Source of the DNA: Karalla daura
Lineage: Eukaryota; Chordata; Actinopteri; Chaetodontiformes; Leiognathidae
DNA length: 64,000 nt
Direction of reading: 5' to 3'
Assembly (NCBI GenBank): GCA_029224185.1
Contig: CM055201.1
Span: 19,489,084 to 19,553,083 of the forward strand
Numbering within the stretch: the stretch's first letter is position 1; the number at the start of each line of letters is the position of its first letter. Below, piece by piece: positions 1-26,300 of this stretch. The notes beneath the pieces were generated by a model. That model was not told the origin of the DNA and ran no database searches. It saw only the letters and a list, made by a program, of their open reading frames with translations. Made by a program: the position numbers and the translations under genes.

Positions 1-20
1 GCTTTTCTCTCTCTGAACAG

Positions 21-12294
<12,274 letters not shown>

Positions 12295-13705
12295 GAGAGC
12301 CAGGAAGTGACATCAAAGCATGGCCACACACAACCGGACTCCTCTCACACACACACACACACACAATACGAACAACAACAACAACAACAACGACAGTGGG
12401 GGGACCGGTTGCTACGGTAACAGCAGCTCCCGCAGCGCTAGCGACGAGACGCTCGCTCCTTCCAGACTTTTTTTTTTCCAATGCACATTCACATGCCTGA
12501 TATTTCAGTGTATATAAATATATATATATATATATTCTTTCTATGTGTCTGAAGACATTTGTTTTTGTTACACTCACTTCCCCCGTATCGTCACCACCAT
12601 GCAAACATCCACCTCCAGGTTAGAGCTCCGCAGGGAGACGAGTCACAGAGAAGGAAGAAGAGTGGGACTGGAAAACTTTTTTTGGTTTCGTTGTGAAGGT
12701 TTTTCCACAATCCAGAGAGAAATCAGTGGCTTTTTTTAATGCGTTTTTAACTCGAGTGGCCTCAATGCTCTGGTTCATTTTGTAGATGCTTCTCTCATAT
12801 CCAAAAACGTTCAAAATCATGCCTAGGTGCTAACAAGTCCTTGGGGATTCTGGAAAAAAAAAATAAACAACTCTTTGGAATGTCGTCAAGTGCTCCAAGA
12901 CGGTCGTCTGGGTTTTTCAGACGTCACTTTTGTCACTAATTTCACACATCGATGCAGTAATAATGTAAGAAAACAAACCCAGCAGTGTGTCGGTGTCTGG
13001 CCTCACCCTCAGCAGCTGCTCTAACGTAGGTCGTAGTCGTCTTCTTAGTCCTTTACTGAACATCTCTACACCCCTGATTGGACACAGGTCACGTGTGTGT
13101 GTCTGTGTGTGTGTGTGTGTGTGCACACAGCACCCTGTGTAAATGTGTGTGATCTGGGAATCAGCATATTTACAAGTGCCTTGTAGCTCTGAAGATGGTG
13201 ATTCAGATGAGAAACCGTTCCCAAATGGTCAAAATGTTCCACTACCACTTTCACTGAAATGTTTGAGAAAACAGGCTAAAAAAACAGAAAATATGTATGA
13301 ATTTCTTTTTGAATTTTTCTGTATCAACGCTGAAGTTGGAGTTTCACCAAAGAAACAGTACAGTTCAACTTTGATATCACACAGATTCGACATCTGTGCC
13401 ACGTTTACAAACCCCCAAGTTCTGAAAACTTCAACATTGTGACTTCAAGATGTCACAGAGTTCACTGCAGAAGAATTAAGGTTTCTGATGGTGTGACAAT
13501 GGCAGTTTTATTGCAAATGTATGTGTTTTTTATACTGAAAATACACTGAAGTCAAGTCTTTGTACGCATCTGGAGCATCTGGAAGGTGGTGATGACAATC
13601 ATGTTTGGTCGATCAGTTTCTTTTAAATGTTAGTTTGTGATTTGTTTTCTGTTGTTTTTTTAAGTTTCGATCTCCCTAGTGTCACGGAAAAATAAATAAA
13701 ACTTT
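12295..13705 (+). other. tjp2: tjp2 3' UTR
   Basis: From the TAG to a polyA signal about 1.4 kb downstream. Contains short CA, CAA, TATA and TG runs; no conserved open frame. Confidence 0.75.
13691..13700 (+). terminator. tjp2 polyadenylation signal
   Basis: Two overlapping AATAAA hexamers (13691-13696 and 13695-13700) followed by a T-rich run. Confidence 0.75.
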
Positions 13706-13879
13706 TTTTTTTACATGATCCCTTGGCCTCGTCCTAGAGTTTATCACCCATGTGCAGATGTGAAGCGAGGTGTCTATAAATCACTTAAATCATGAGTTTT
13801 TGCATCATTCTACTGTACAAAAAACACGATTGCGAGTTTCCGGTCTCGTAAAAACGAACCAGGAAGCGCCCGTCTTGGT

Positions 13880-14334
13880 CTCATCTTTGTAGAGTTTATT
13901 CAGCAGAATCAGACATGCATTTGCTCTCCTCACAACTTCACCTGTCCGGGTTCAAAGCCGCCCCTGACTCCATGTAGGTCCAACATGATTAGAGTTACAT
14001 TCAAGATATTACAGCTATTCAACCAAAGGTACGACTGACTCCGCCCCCCGCCGCCGCCGCCTAGAAAATATACACGCTAGAAATCCACAATTTCTCTTTG
14101 GTCAAACATAACACGTCACATGAACACTCGGCCTAGTGAGATAATCTGTGTCCCGCTGTCATACTGCCAGATGTACGTTGGACATGACAGTGCACTGTAC
14201 AGATTAAGGCAAATCAAGTGATATCAAACAGGATACCGAGGAGGGGGAGGGGTGTTTAAAACAACAGAGGGAGGGGGGTGAGGAGAGGGGGGGGGGGCGG
14301 GGGTGAGAATAGTGAGGTGCGGGCGCTCAGATGC
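13880..14334 (-). other. apba1: apba1 3' UTR
   Basis: Between the apba1 stop codon (14335-14337) and the - strand AATAAA. Includes a GC-rich CCGCCG run and a G-run (about 14288-14297). No open frame of note. Confidence 0.65.
13895..13900 (-). terminator. apba1 polyadenylation signal
   Basis: TTTATT on the + strand is AATAAA on the - strand, about 435 bases past the apba1 stop and about 195 bases from the tjp2 signal on the other strand. Confidence 0.65.
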
Positions 14335-14406
14335 TCAGATGTAGACGGGCTGCTCCTGCGCTGTCAGCAGACGGTACATGGCCGCGGGCATGGTCTTCAT
14401 GTGGAT
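14335..14406 (-). CDS. apba1: apba1 last coding exon
   Basis: IHMKTMPAAMYRLLTAQEQP then VYI and TGA; identical or nearly so to the human C-terminus. Confidence 0.97.
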   Translation of the reverse strand: MHMKTMPAAMYRLLTAQEQPVYI

Positions 14407-16806
14407 CTGGAGCAGAGAGGAAGAGGAGAAGAGAAGAGAAAAGACGGTGAGGAGCGGGACTGAAACGCAGGATGACACGCTGCTGCTGCTGACAGTGATG
14501 ACTCGGAGCGTTTTCAGTGACGCTGCGGAAAACTCTGACCTTTGTCCTCACCCTCGATGACAAATAGACTTTTTTTTAATGTAAAATGATGGGAAATAGA
14601 GATGATAGCTGAAGCAATAAATATCAAATTCTAAACAAAAAATTCCCTCATTAAAAAGGTAATCTTGAAAAGTGCAGTGCTGCGCCGAAAAAAATAAGAA
14701 AAATAACTACTACCATTACTACTAGTTATACTACTAGTATAATAATAAACATAAATAAACAATAAAAAAACAGTCAAAGTCTACTACTACTCCACCAGCT
14801 GTGCGGAACCTTTAATTAAGGTTGCCACGGTGATGGAACCTCTGACCGAGGTTGCCACGGCGATGGAACCTCTGACCGAGGTCACCATGGCGACGACAGC
14901 AGACAGTAGAGTGACCAACAGACTGTGACTGATCAAAAAAATAACTAAAAACTGGACATCGAGTCATCAGAATGGACCTGTGTCCTCGATTCAAAGTGTC
15001 CTCGATTTAAAGTATGAATGGACATGCCAAGGTCGAGCTGTAGATGTTTGAAAAGGTGCTACAATTTGTCTTTTTTTTCTCCATCTTTTCCCATTCATTA
15101 CTTGTGTAAGCTGCAAACAAGCAGCAGGTGTAGGTGCATCATTTGTCTGGATACTCTCAATGGTTAAGAAGAAGAAAAGCAAGCTCTAACGATTGGCTTT
15201 AAAAGTAAATGTTTAGAAGAAACAAGATTTGAATCGTTTGAATTTGGTGTGGGGAGAAACATGACAAGGAGCTGTGTTAAATTGGCATAAAAAAAGAAAA
15301 GCCTTTCCCTATGTAGGACCTGTTCAGATGTACGTCAGTGGAACTAAACGCCTCCTACGGCTCGTCAGGAAAGGCTTTTAACATGCAGTGTTAAAGACCT
15401 TCCTCTGTCTCCTACCTCTCCCATGGCGTTGGACAGGATCTGAACGATCTTCTCGTGCGGCGTGGCCACCACGCTCTGGCTGTTGATCTCGATGATGCGG
15501 TGTCCCACACGCACGCCTCCTCTCTCGGCGATGCCCCCCCTCATCAGGCTGCAGATCTGAGCACGCACACACACACACACACAGAGCTAAAAACACGACT
15601 CTGCTCTGAGAGCAGTCACAGGGAAACAGCTCTGAGCTGCTGCTAATAAACCAACACTGTTAACAAAGTAAAAGCTTCGCCTGAATTATTAAACCCGAGC
15701 CCGCAGCATTATTTCAGCACTCAACGCTCCTCTTAGCTCTGCTCCCCTTTACAGATGTGCAAAAGCTGAACGTATTGCGCATTAAAGACACACTCACGAT
15801 GCCGTTCTGGACGCTGAAGCCCAGCTGGTATCTGAGGTCCGGCCTGCGGATGAGCACCATGGTGACGGGAGGACACCTGACGATGTTCATCTTGATCCTG
15901 GACTGAGACTTGAGACCCTGAGAGACGAGAGACAACTGCTGAGCACTGCTCATACACGCACATACCGTATTCTCTGAACTATAAGTATACATATACGTGC
16001 TATTTTTAATAGTTTGACTGGTCATGAGACCTATATTTCGAAGTCACTTGTATATCAAAAAGATAGGCCATATCATCTATGACCACAAGAGGGCACCATC
16101 CACACTCTTTGTCAAGTGACAGCCGCCATTTTGGATGGTTACCATCATGTAAACAAACCGTGAGCAGAGGACCGGAGTTGAACTGACAAAAACATGAGGT
16201 GAAAAACATGAGCTGATACCTGATACCATACTATACTATGATACTATGAAGCCACATGGAGTGCCTCCAACTTCTTGAACTTCATGATTGTTTTTCAATT
16301 CTTATGAAATGAAATGTTTCAGAAATAAATGCGACTAGTTTGTTTTTCCTCTTCATAACATAGTTTTTGACAACTGTGACTAATACTCTGATGCAACATA
16401 TAGTCCGGAAAATACAGTATCCTGCAAAATAAGGCATTAGTCTATAGTATCAGTCTATATCCGACATGTTAAATAAGCTATTTCATGGTCCCTTGATCTA
16501 AAGTGTTACCAGTTTTTTATCTATATTTTAAGCTCATTTTCAGTATAACCAGGTTAGCAGGGGGGGAGGAGGCTAAGACAGGCCCTGAACTACCTTGATG
16601 ATGCTCTGGCAGGTGCTGAGCGGCAGCCCCACCAGGCTGGTGCCGTTGACCGTCATGATCTGATCTCCGATGTTGAGCCTTCCGGACTTCTCCGCCGGCC
16701 CGGCGTGCATCATGCTGGCGATGATGACGGTGGGCAGGATGGAGCCCCAGCCCGACTCCACGATCACCACGCCCAGGATCTCTCCTTTCTGCTTCTCGAT
16801 GTAAAC

Positions 16807-16878
<72 letters not shown>

Positions 16879-17036
16879 ACTCTTTGAGCCTCTGCCAGTG
16901 AAATGACGCAGATGTGACAGCAGGATGTGGGAGCAGCCAGAGGAGGCTCTGACGGAGGTCGGACCGGGTCGAGCGTCTCCAATCCATCTTTCACATCACG
17001 GTCGGTAACTTCCTGTTCATTCACTCTGACTGGGTG

Positions 17037-17079
<43 letters not shown>

Positions 17080-18099
17080 CTTTTTAGTCCCTGTCACACA
17101 GCTGGCTACTCCACAACCAGCTGCTCATCACATCTGACCCACTGGGGGGAAGAAAACTAATTAATGACCCTGGCTCATTAATGCAGGATTGATAGCCTGA
17201 CCTGAGATGACTGAATCTGACTGAGATGTGTTGTTCTTCATGCTTATCTTAATACATTTATTTTCCTTAGTTATTTACAGTACATTTATATTGTATTATA
17301 TGTTACCCTCTGCATCATGAGTACTATACTTAATATAATAACAACAATAATATAGTAATAATAATAATAATATGTTCACTTATTGTTTCCTCTTTTACTA
17401 AGTTTTCACAACTTACTTATTACTTATTACACTTATTTACTCTACTTTGATTATAATTTTTAAAATTATTTTAAAAACAACAACAATAATAATAAGTATC
17501 ATTATTATTACTACTACTACTACATTGCTGCAACAGTCTATTATCAGACTGTTGTGAATGTTAAAGATTCTTGGCTGCTATACAGGACAATTTCCCTTCG
17601 AGAACACATAAAGCATTTATCTTATCTTATCTTATCTTACCTTATCTATAAAGCATATTAGTATACAATAGTAGATTAAAACTGGTCCTACAGTCAGATT
17701 TTAAAGCCACAGTCAATGAGAGGCTGTGTGTGTGCTGCCCCCTGCTGGTCGACTTACGTCTCTGCAGTTCTCGGACTTGGAGAAGTGGATGAGGTCGTCG
17801 TTGTACATGTCCTGAGTGTTGAGCAGGTCGCTGTACTCCCGCTGGCTCAGGTCCTCGGGGTCGATGCCGTTGGCCCTGAGAAACTCCTGGTAGGCCACGC
17901 TGAAGGACTGACCGATGGACTGGGCGATGAGCTGGGCCTGAGAGAGGGAGAGGGAGGAGGAGGAGGATGGTGAGGAGGAGGAGGAGGAAGACGAGGGCTT
18001 GTGAATGATGCTGATGTTTACAGTCCCTGCGGGAATTCTGTCTTCGCAGACAAACTGAGACATCATGTTTAAAAGGCTAGTTTAGGTCTCCAGACACAG

Positions 18100-18131
<32 letters not shown>

Positions 18132-20249
18132 GTTCCATACTTATGAGGACAATAACTGATGAAGAGTATCCTCGTCCTCTGTGAAATCTGCAACAGAGTT
18201 GCAGCAAACAATGTACCAAACTGGCTGATAAAACGACTGATTGAAGCAGTCAAGTCAGATTTCTCTGATCTCAGCTCCTGAAATGAGAATATTTCCCGGC
18301 TCTTTAGTTCTCTGTGGCAGAAAATTGAATCGCCGAGGTGAGGACGAAAAGATGCAAAAACGTTTGCTTTGCTTTGATGAAATAGGCGGTGACACTTTCA
18401 CAGTTTCCGTGTTGTGCTAAAACGCAAACAACTCATCAAAAAGCTGAGAACGTTTCATCGGATTAATCGCCCGTAAAAATAATTGTCTGCTGCAGCAGCT
18501 CTGGTCTTCACACATTAACACTGCTCACAGAGAGAAAGGCTAGTTGTGTCTAATGTGGTGAATCCATTAAAGAACAAACAACAGCCTCAGCAGCAATCAT
18601 CTCATTGGTCACCTTTCACTCACTTTTCTTTAGATGACAATTCACAACATTGTGTGTTTCCATTACCGCAGGAAATGTGTAAAAACCTAAATATCACACT
18701 AAAAAATGTACAATGGAAATGCCTTAGTTTCTAAAACTCTCTCAAAAATCGATAACACCCTCTCGTGATTAGAGGAAAATAAACCCTTTTTTCACATTAA
18801 AACCGGCCAAGATGCAAAGAGTCACATGACCAGTTCACTTCAAACAAGATGGCGCAGTATGGAACAAGACTGAATCTTTCTAAATCTAATTAAAATATGT
18901 TAAAAAAACAATGTTTTAGACATCCATCGACCTCAAATTAGAGCCTTGCAGAATGAGATTTTTGATAAGGAAAAGGATTAGACTTCTACAAGTTGTATAT
19001 AATCATAAATGTAGAAATATTGAGAATGCCCCTATAGTCTGCCACAGATGATCTCATAGATGTTGGGTTAGGGTTAGAAGCTCCTGATCACACGTGCTCA
19101 CACAGTCGGACTAGACGGAGGACGAGCAGCGGCTAAACTCACGTCCTCGGACTCGAAGACGTGGCAGATCATCCGGTAGAGGCGGCGGTCGTCGTGGGTC
19201 ATGGTCGTCTGCTCGGCCGTGTGCTCCAGGTTGTCCTGCGCGCTGCGCGAGCGCACCATCTTCCCCCGCGCCATCAGCACCACCATGTTCCCGATGTCGG
19301 CGATGTAGGAGATGGTCCTCAGGGGCAGGTCCATCAGAGACTCCTGGGGGAGACACAGCGCATCGTGCACAGGCTACAGTGATGCTACGTATGATGCTAG
19401 ATGGAAGGGAGCTTTATGAAGTTTTGCCGGGGAAATCTGTGGCCTGGAGAACAGGGGCGTGTCACAGGTGGCATGAGGAGTGTTTGGGTACTGCTGGAAA
19501 TTTGAGAATCTGACAATTAAGGCAATTTTCCCCCCAGTTATTTGGGGCTTTCAGGCACCATTGGATATTTGAGAATTTCACAGTTACGGCAGTTTTCGCC
19601 TCAGTAACAAGGGCCGTTCAGGTAGTGTTGGAATGTTGATAATCTGACGATAATGGCATCTTTTACCCTAATAACGAGGGGAGTTCAGGTACCATTGGAA
19701 ATTTCGTAATCTGACAATCATGGCAGTTTTTACCCTAGTAATGAGGGGCGTTCAAGTACCATTGGAAATTTGACAATCTGACAATCATGGCAGTTGTTAC
19801 CCAAGCAATGAGGGATGTTCAGATACCATTGGAAATTTGACAATCTGACGATAATAGCAGTTTTCACCCCAGTAACGAGGGGCGTTCAGGTACCGTTGGG
19901 AATTTGACAATCTGACAAAGATGGCAGATTTCACCCTAGTTGTGAGGGACGTTCAGGTACCATGGGAAATTTGAGAACCTGCCGATTACAGCACCCCACC
20001 ATGAGTCAGCCGCCCCTATAACAAACGTCTGAGCACATCCCTGCTGAACAGACCTGTGAGGCACTGATTGTGTGTGTGTCAGGGATGCGGCAGCATCTCT
20101 CCTCTTACCTGAGTGTCTGCATTGAGGACTTTGATCCTCTGCGTGGACATGAAGAGGTCGACCTCAGCGGTGGACGGAGCCTCCCTGTCGGGGCTCTGAG
20201 CAGCCAGACAAAGAAACCACAGGAGTAATGAACAGATGGAGCGGGCATA

Positions 20250-20322
<73 letters not shown>

Positions 20323-23300
20323 CTCAATCAAAATCCTCTAATCTCAGCTTCTTAGATGTGAACAGGTCCTGGTCTCTTAAATTCTCTATACCGGAAATGC
20401 TGAATATGTGGACAACAAAATAGCATTTAAACACCATATCTTGGCCTTATCTTACAATAGTGATGAACAATTTTCACAGTTTTTGCATAATTTTGTAGAA
20501 TAAACGATAGATTTAGAAGGTAATCGACAGTAATCGACCGTGGAAATAATGATTTTGTAGCAGCCGTAGGTGACAGTGCCGCCGACTGACAGCCACCTGC
20601 AGCCTCCTGCAGGATTTAGATATTCTGTCATCACTCCCTAAATATTTCTGTGAAACCTAATCTACAGGGAATGATGAGGTCTAGACACACAGATGCTTAA
20701 ATAAACGTTTCGATCGGATTGTGTAGGGCTGCAACAAACCATCATTTCTGTAGCCGATTAATCTGTCATTTACTTCTGTGATTACTCAATTAGATGTTTG
20801 GTTGATAAAATGGCACAAAAACGGTCAAATGGTTACTTAAAGGACTAAAGAAACTATATAAACGTTCACATTGAAGACACCATGACCTCTACAGAAAAGG
20901 AAGCAAAACAGGAATCCATCTCTTCACAAACTAAACGTCTACTCTATCTCCCAAGCTCACATTTATGGTCTGATGATGACACAAACTCGAAGACTGACGT
21001 ACCTTTTTCCTGTTCTTCGCCTGCTTCTGAGCAGCCTGAAGGGACGAAGACACACAGAGACAAATCAAGACAAAGGCAGAAGATGAAGAGCAAGAAGACG
21101 AAGAAGAAGAAACATTTCCAGAGAATTGGCCTCATTCCTTGTTGCCCGTCTCCATTCCAACTGCCAAATTGGGAGACAAAAGGACCTTAAAGGTGTTTGT
21201 TTTTTGTGTGCATGTGTGTGTGTGTGTGTGTGTGTGGGAGGACAGTGATGTTACTGTCTATCACATCTGACACCAGCAGGCTGCCAGGGGCCTCGGCAGC
21301 ACACATGATCAGAAGTTTCCCCGTCATCAATGTGACACGACAGAGCCCCAGAGAAAGACGAGCGGCCACATGTGTCTGCTGTGGCCGACGCCCCGTCGCA
21401 GCTCGGGCTCCGTCTCAGCCCGCTCGCATCTCCTGCTGTCGGGTTTGAGGATTAACACCGAAACCTGCCTCGGCACAGACATTTTTACTGAGCTGGACTG
21501 AAAGTACAGCAGGGAAAGGTAATGCTCGTATTTCATCTTCTTCTTATACTGTACTTGTTCCTCGGATTCGACGTTTCGATTTTTCACAGTGTTATTCTGT
21601 GTGTCATTTCCCATAAGAAAATCAATGAAATAAGGTGAAAAAAATGTACAAACATCTACAATTCTGGCCGACCTTCACCTAGAGACACCAGTCAAGCTTT
21701 AAGAAAGGAGGCAGAAATACAGTACGTTAATGTGGTGTTTTCATTTTTCTACATTTTTCGATCAATCATTGTCCGATCTCGATGATCACCCTCTATCTTC
21801 TCTCTGATCTACTCTCATCATGCTGCTATCGCCATGGTAACCATGGTTAGAGGTTCCATACAGCCGGTTCGACTCCCCCATCATTCACTCTGCTGCCGTC
21901 ACCATGGCAACCTTGGTAACAGCTTCCACACAACTTGGTGGACTCACCCCCTACTCCCTCTGCTTATGTCACCATGGCAACCATGATTACAGGTTCCACA
22001 CAGCTGCTAGACTCCCCCTATTCACTTTGCTGCCGTCGCCATGGCAACCTTGATTACAGGTTCCATACAACTGGTGGACTCACCCCCTACTCGCTCTGCT
22101 TCCTTCACCATGGCAACCATAATTAGAGGTCCCATACAGTACTAGAGGCAGTAGTACAGTATTAATAGTGATGATCTTTCTTTTTTTTTGCAGTTTTTCA
22201 CATTAAAACCTGACATTGAATCACTCAAAAGTTCTCATATTCATTTTGAATCATTATTGGAGAATATCGTGATGCATGAAGACCGTTTGCCTGTGTTGTT
22301 TCCTCTCTGCATGTTTGCATTTATGTGACGTTCAAATCATGTTGAGGTTGGTGAACAGGGACGAGAGGACTCTGTGTCCTCACACTCTGCAAAAAAAACA
22401 TACAAAAAACGCTGAGGCTGTTTCCAAATGTCTGACCTACCTACTCGCATTAAGTTATTTTCAGTCAGGTATCGAGCAGCTTCCCTCTGTTGACAAGCGC
22501 TACTGATGCAGATACTGGTCGGAGGCTCACGGATGCAATTTCTATGCAAAGTTATCACTTTTATGACAATGGGAGCTTCAATTATATTGGAATAATATGA
22601 ATCTAAACTGTTAAAATGCAGTTAGTGGATTCCAGCTTCACCCTGAAACAACTAGTTTACCTTTTAGGAGAAACTATAAAAGCACCTGTCTTCAGTCATG
22701 CATAAAACTTAATTATAGGCCTTAGGCACAAACCCAAATTGATATACTAAATTGTTATATGTATTAATATACAACAGTTACTTTAGATGCTAATTTTTCT
22801 ACTTCTAATTCTCACTTTCATCCTTAGATATCAAAATATTTGTGGTTTTCATGAGATTACAATTGAAACTATATACAAATTCAATACTATAATTCTATTC
22901 GTTGTTTCACTTAATTGAAAACACTTAAATAAGGCGACAGACTAAAGTCAGACACCTTGAGCAGTCCAGGTCATCCTAACCCAATTACCACAACCCATCA
23001 CTTCCCTGTGACTGATGCCTGAATCCCCTCTGAATCCTCACGTTTCCATCTATAAATAATCCCTCTTCCTCATCTCCAGCACGTACGTAGCGCTGAGCCG
23101 AGTGCTCCTGTGACCAGGACATTGTGATTTGTTCAGACTCTGCTGATGAGACTCTCCCAGATGCTCTGCGAGCCCCGAGCGAACACGTCACACTGTTTCT
23201 CGCTGCAGTGACGCGACTCGCGGCTCCTCTGGCAACACGACACGTCCTCCTCCTCCTCCTCCTCCTCCTCCTCAACATCATCATCTTTATCATCCTCAGC

Positions 23301-26300
23301 TCCAACCTGACTCACGACCTGTGCTGGACGTCACCACGCATCACGGAGCGAGGAGCCGGCGTGTCACCTCCAGATATCTGCTTTCATTTACTGTCGGGCA
23401 GACGTCACATGGGATAATCAACGTTGGTCTTTCCTCGTTTGAGGTCAGCGTGCTCCCCAGAGAGGCCACTCTCCTCTCACAAACTCCTTGTGACACAACA
23501 TAACTTTTCCATTATGTTGATTATCTAGGTGTTGTCCATGACGTGTGACATGAAAGTCAGATGCAATGTGTCGTGACTGTTCACAGTCACACTGAAAAAC
23601 ATTAGGACCACATATTGAAGTTGCATTGTTCAGACTGTCATTAAAAACATCAGATTTATGTCACATATGGACAGAAAAATTGTGTCTGCAGCTGGCTAAT
23701 TGAATATGGATTCATCCATTAGAGGGGTAATGACCCCGGAACAGACCTGACTTAAAAAAAAATCAGGGGTCAGAGGTCTTTCCAATCTCCTGAGGCAAGT
23801 GAGCTCACTGGCCACGCTATAGCATCAGTTTCTCCCCTGAGGTTCTCGTACTGTCAGCTCACATCACCATGGAGAGGAGCTGTGTAGTCGCACAGGTTAG
23901 CGAGCTAACACTGGGAGGGGGGAGGGTGCACAGGTGTCTGCTCACTCTGCACAGAGACACCAGCTCTACGACAAGTCAGAATTCACACCATTTATACCTT
24001 ATCTACCTCATACCTGATCTAGCCTGGAGCTGCAGCCTCATATTACAGACTGATATCCAGGGGCGTGTCCAGACATTTGACATAGGATGGGCCCACAAGT
24101 GGGGCACTGACTTATGGTGGGGTGGCCATTGTTGAGAGGGGTTGTGAAACTTGAATGCTGCCATAATTGTCAGATTCTCAAATTTCCGATGGCACCCGAA
24201 CGCCTCTCGTTCCTACTATGAAAACTGCAGTGATAATCAGATTCTCAAACATGGTCCATGCCACCCTTGGCCACCTCCCTGAAGACAACCCTGCTGATAT
24301 CACTCTGCTGCACACACAGATAGGAGAGGAGCTCTGGTGTGTGAACAGGGCTCTGCAGCTAACAGCTTGTCAGACTGTGAGATTCCCTCATTTCTCCTCT
24401 AAAAACGACTTGTGTATCCTCCTCATCGCTACCCAGCCTCTAACCTCCTCTTCTCCTGTCAGGTTGCTCAGACCTGAACGCACCAGTGTCCCGGATCTGT
24501 CAGTCAACCGTCTGGCTCCGCTCCTCCTGACCTCGTCCCACCTCTGACTTTCTCCTCTCGCTGCTCAGATCTGCCTTCAAGTGTCACGATGTCACAACCG
24601 GGTATCTACACTCTCTCCGACTAGGATCGGCATTGTTTCGTCTATGTGTGTGAACATGAAGACATGAAGGAAAAAACATGTTTGAGTTGGACTCCCCGCA
24701 AATTTGGGATTGGAGACATTACCAAACGTTTTAGAACAAATCAGATGCTAACAGCTGTGCTTCCATTCAGTTTATCACCAAATAAAATATTTTGGAAATG
24801 TCAATAAAGTTGCAAGCTGCAGGTATTTCCATTGAGTCTATTCTAGGGATATTACATAAGTTTTCTACAAGACCCTGCTTTGAGGAAGATGCACATCCCA
24901 TGCATTGTTTTATTAGATATTTCAATTCAGTCTCGCTCGATTATTTGCAGTCTAACTTGTACATTGAAATGTCTGAAAAACTGAAAAATGTTTAAGCAAC
25001 ATTTTGATTTAGATTAGATTAGTTTCCATTACCTGTATTTCATTGAGGTGCTTAGGTTTTGTGCTTTTATAGAGGTAATGGAAAAGCAGATATTGTCTTG
25101 TTTTACAATGTGATACAGAGTAGGGCCGGACCAAATGATTGTTTTCATAGTTGATGAATCTGGTAATTTCTTTAATCTCTTAATGAGTCGATTAACTGTA
25201 GAAATAGTGTAATAGTTTATGAAATTATGCAAAAACTGTGAAAAAGCCTGTTAAAAAAGGCCAAAATACATTCTTTGAATGTCTTCCTTCTGTCCCTATC
25301 TCAATTTTCTGTCTTAAAGGACATTTTCTTATGCTTAAATCCACTAATTGATCCTTTTTTACTTGATCAATCAAGTTGTGTTCGCAGGTCTATCTCACAG
25401 TGATGCTCAGTGATCTCAGTGCAGGGGTATGCATCATTTCTACTGTATGACGCTTCTTTCTGTGCGAAGAACAAAACCAAAAAGGCACATAAAACCCTCT
25501 AAGCCTCATTTCTTCGGGCTTCTATACTTAGCTTTAACCACTGCAGTCGATCCCGTTGCGTGTCTGACTTTGTGCACTACGACTGGAGCATAGAGCGGAG
25601 GGGTCTACGGTCTCCAGGGGCTCTGAGCCGCCCTGATCAAAAGTTTATATAACATCCAGCCGAGCAGAGGAAGAACAAGGCCTGCGTAGCTGCGGCTCAG
25701 GAGCAGTGATCTGTGGATGATGCATCGATGCACAAACCCGGGCACTTTCTGCCCGCTGGCTCCGTTCGCCTGCTGAGGGGCTGCGACTTTAAAAAGAGCC
25801 GCATATGAAGCCTCGCTCAGCTGCATCACCCAGGACGAGCCCAAGTGTGTCTGAACATTGAAAAACCAAGGAAGGGGTGGGGGAGGGGTTCATCTCTGGG
25901 TCTCCTTGATGACTCTTACAACACACGTTTATTAATAAGACCTAGCTTGTTAAAGCTTCCGGTGCTATGATCTTTCTCGACACTGTCGGTCTCATCGAGC
26001 GTCTCGGGCGACACTAAATGACGTTAACGCCGACTGAAATGTTTAAGGTCGGATTTCCAAAGAGAAGCTGAGACGAGTTGCCATCTCGACAGATTCGAAG
26101 GAACTGTTCCTTTTCATTGTTGTGACAGGGACGGAGAGGCAGCAATTAATTAATCCAGCCTCTGGATTGGAGATGTTTGTCAACAGAGGATATAAGACCA
26201 GTTAAAACCGTATGTTCTCTGGAACATGCTAACATGCTCACGCCTCATCTGCACGCCGGATTTCTTCTCAGTCTCAACGAACTTCATAGACCTTCAAAAA

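Noticed and set aside
19490..20010. Regularly spaced repeats resembling a CRISPR array
   Set aside because: Units are contiguous, diverged and about 67 bp with no distinct spacers, in a vertebrate intron; it is a minisatellite within a transposon.
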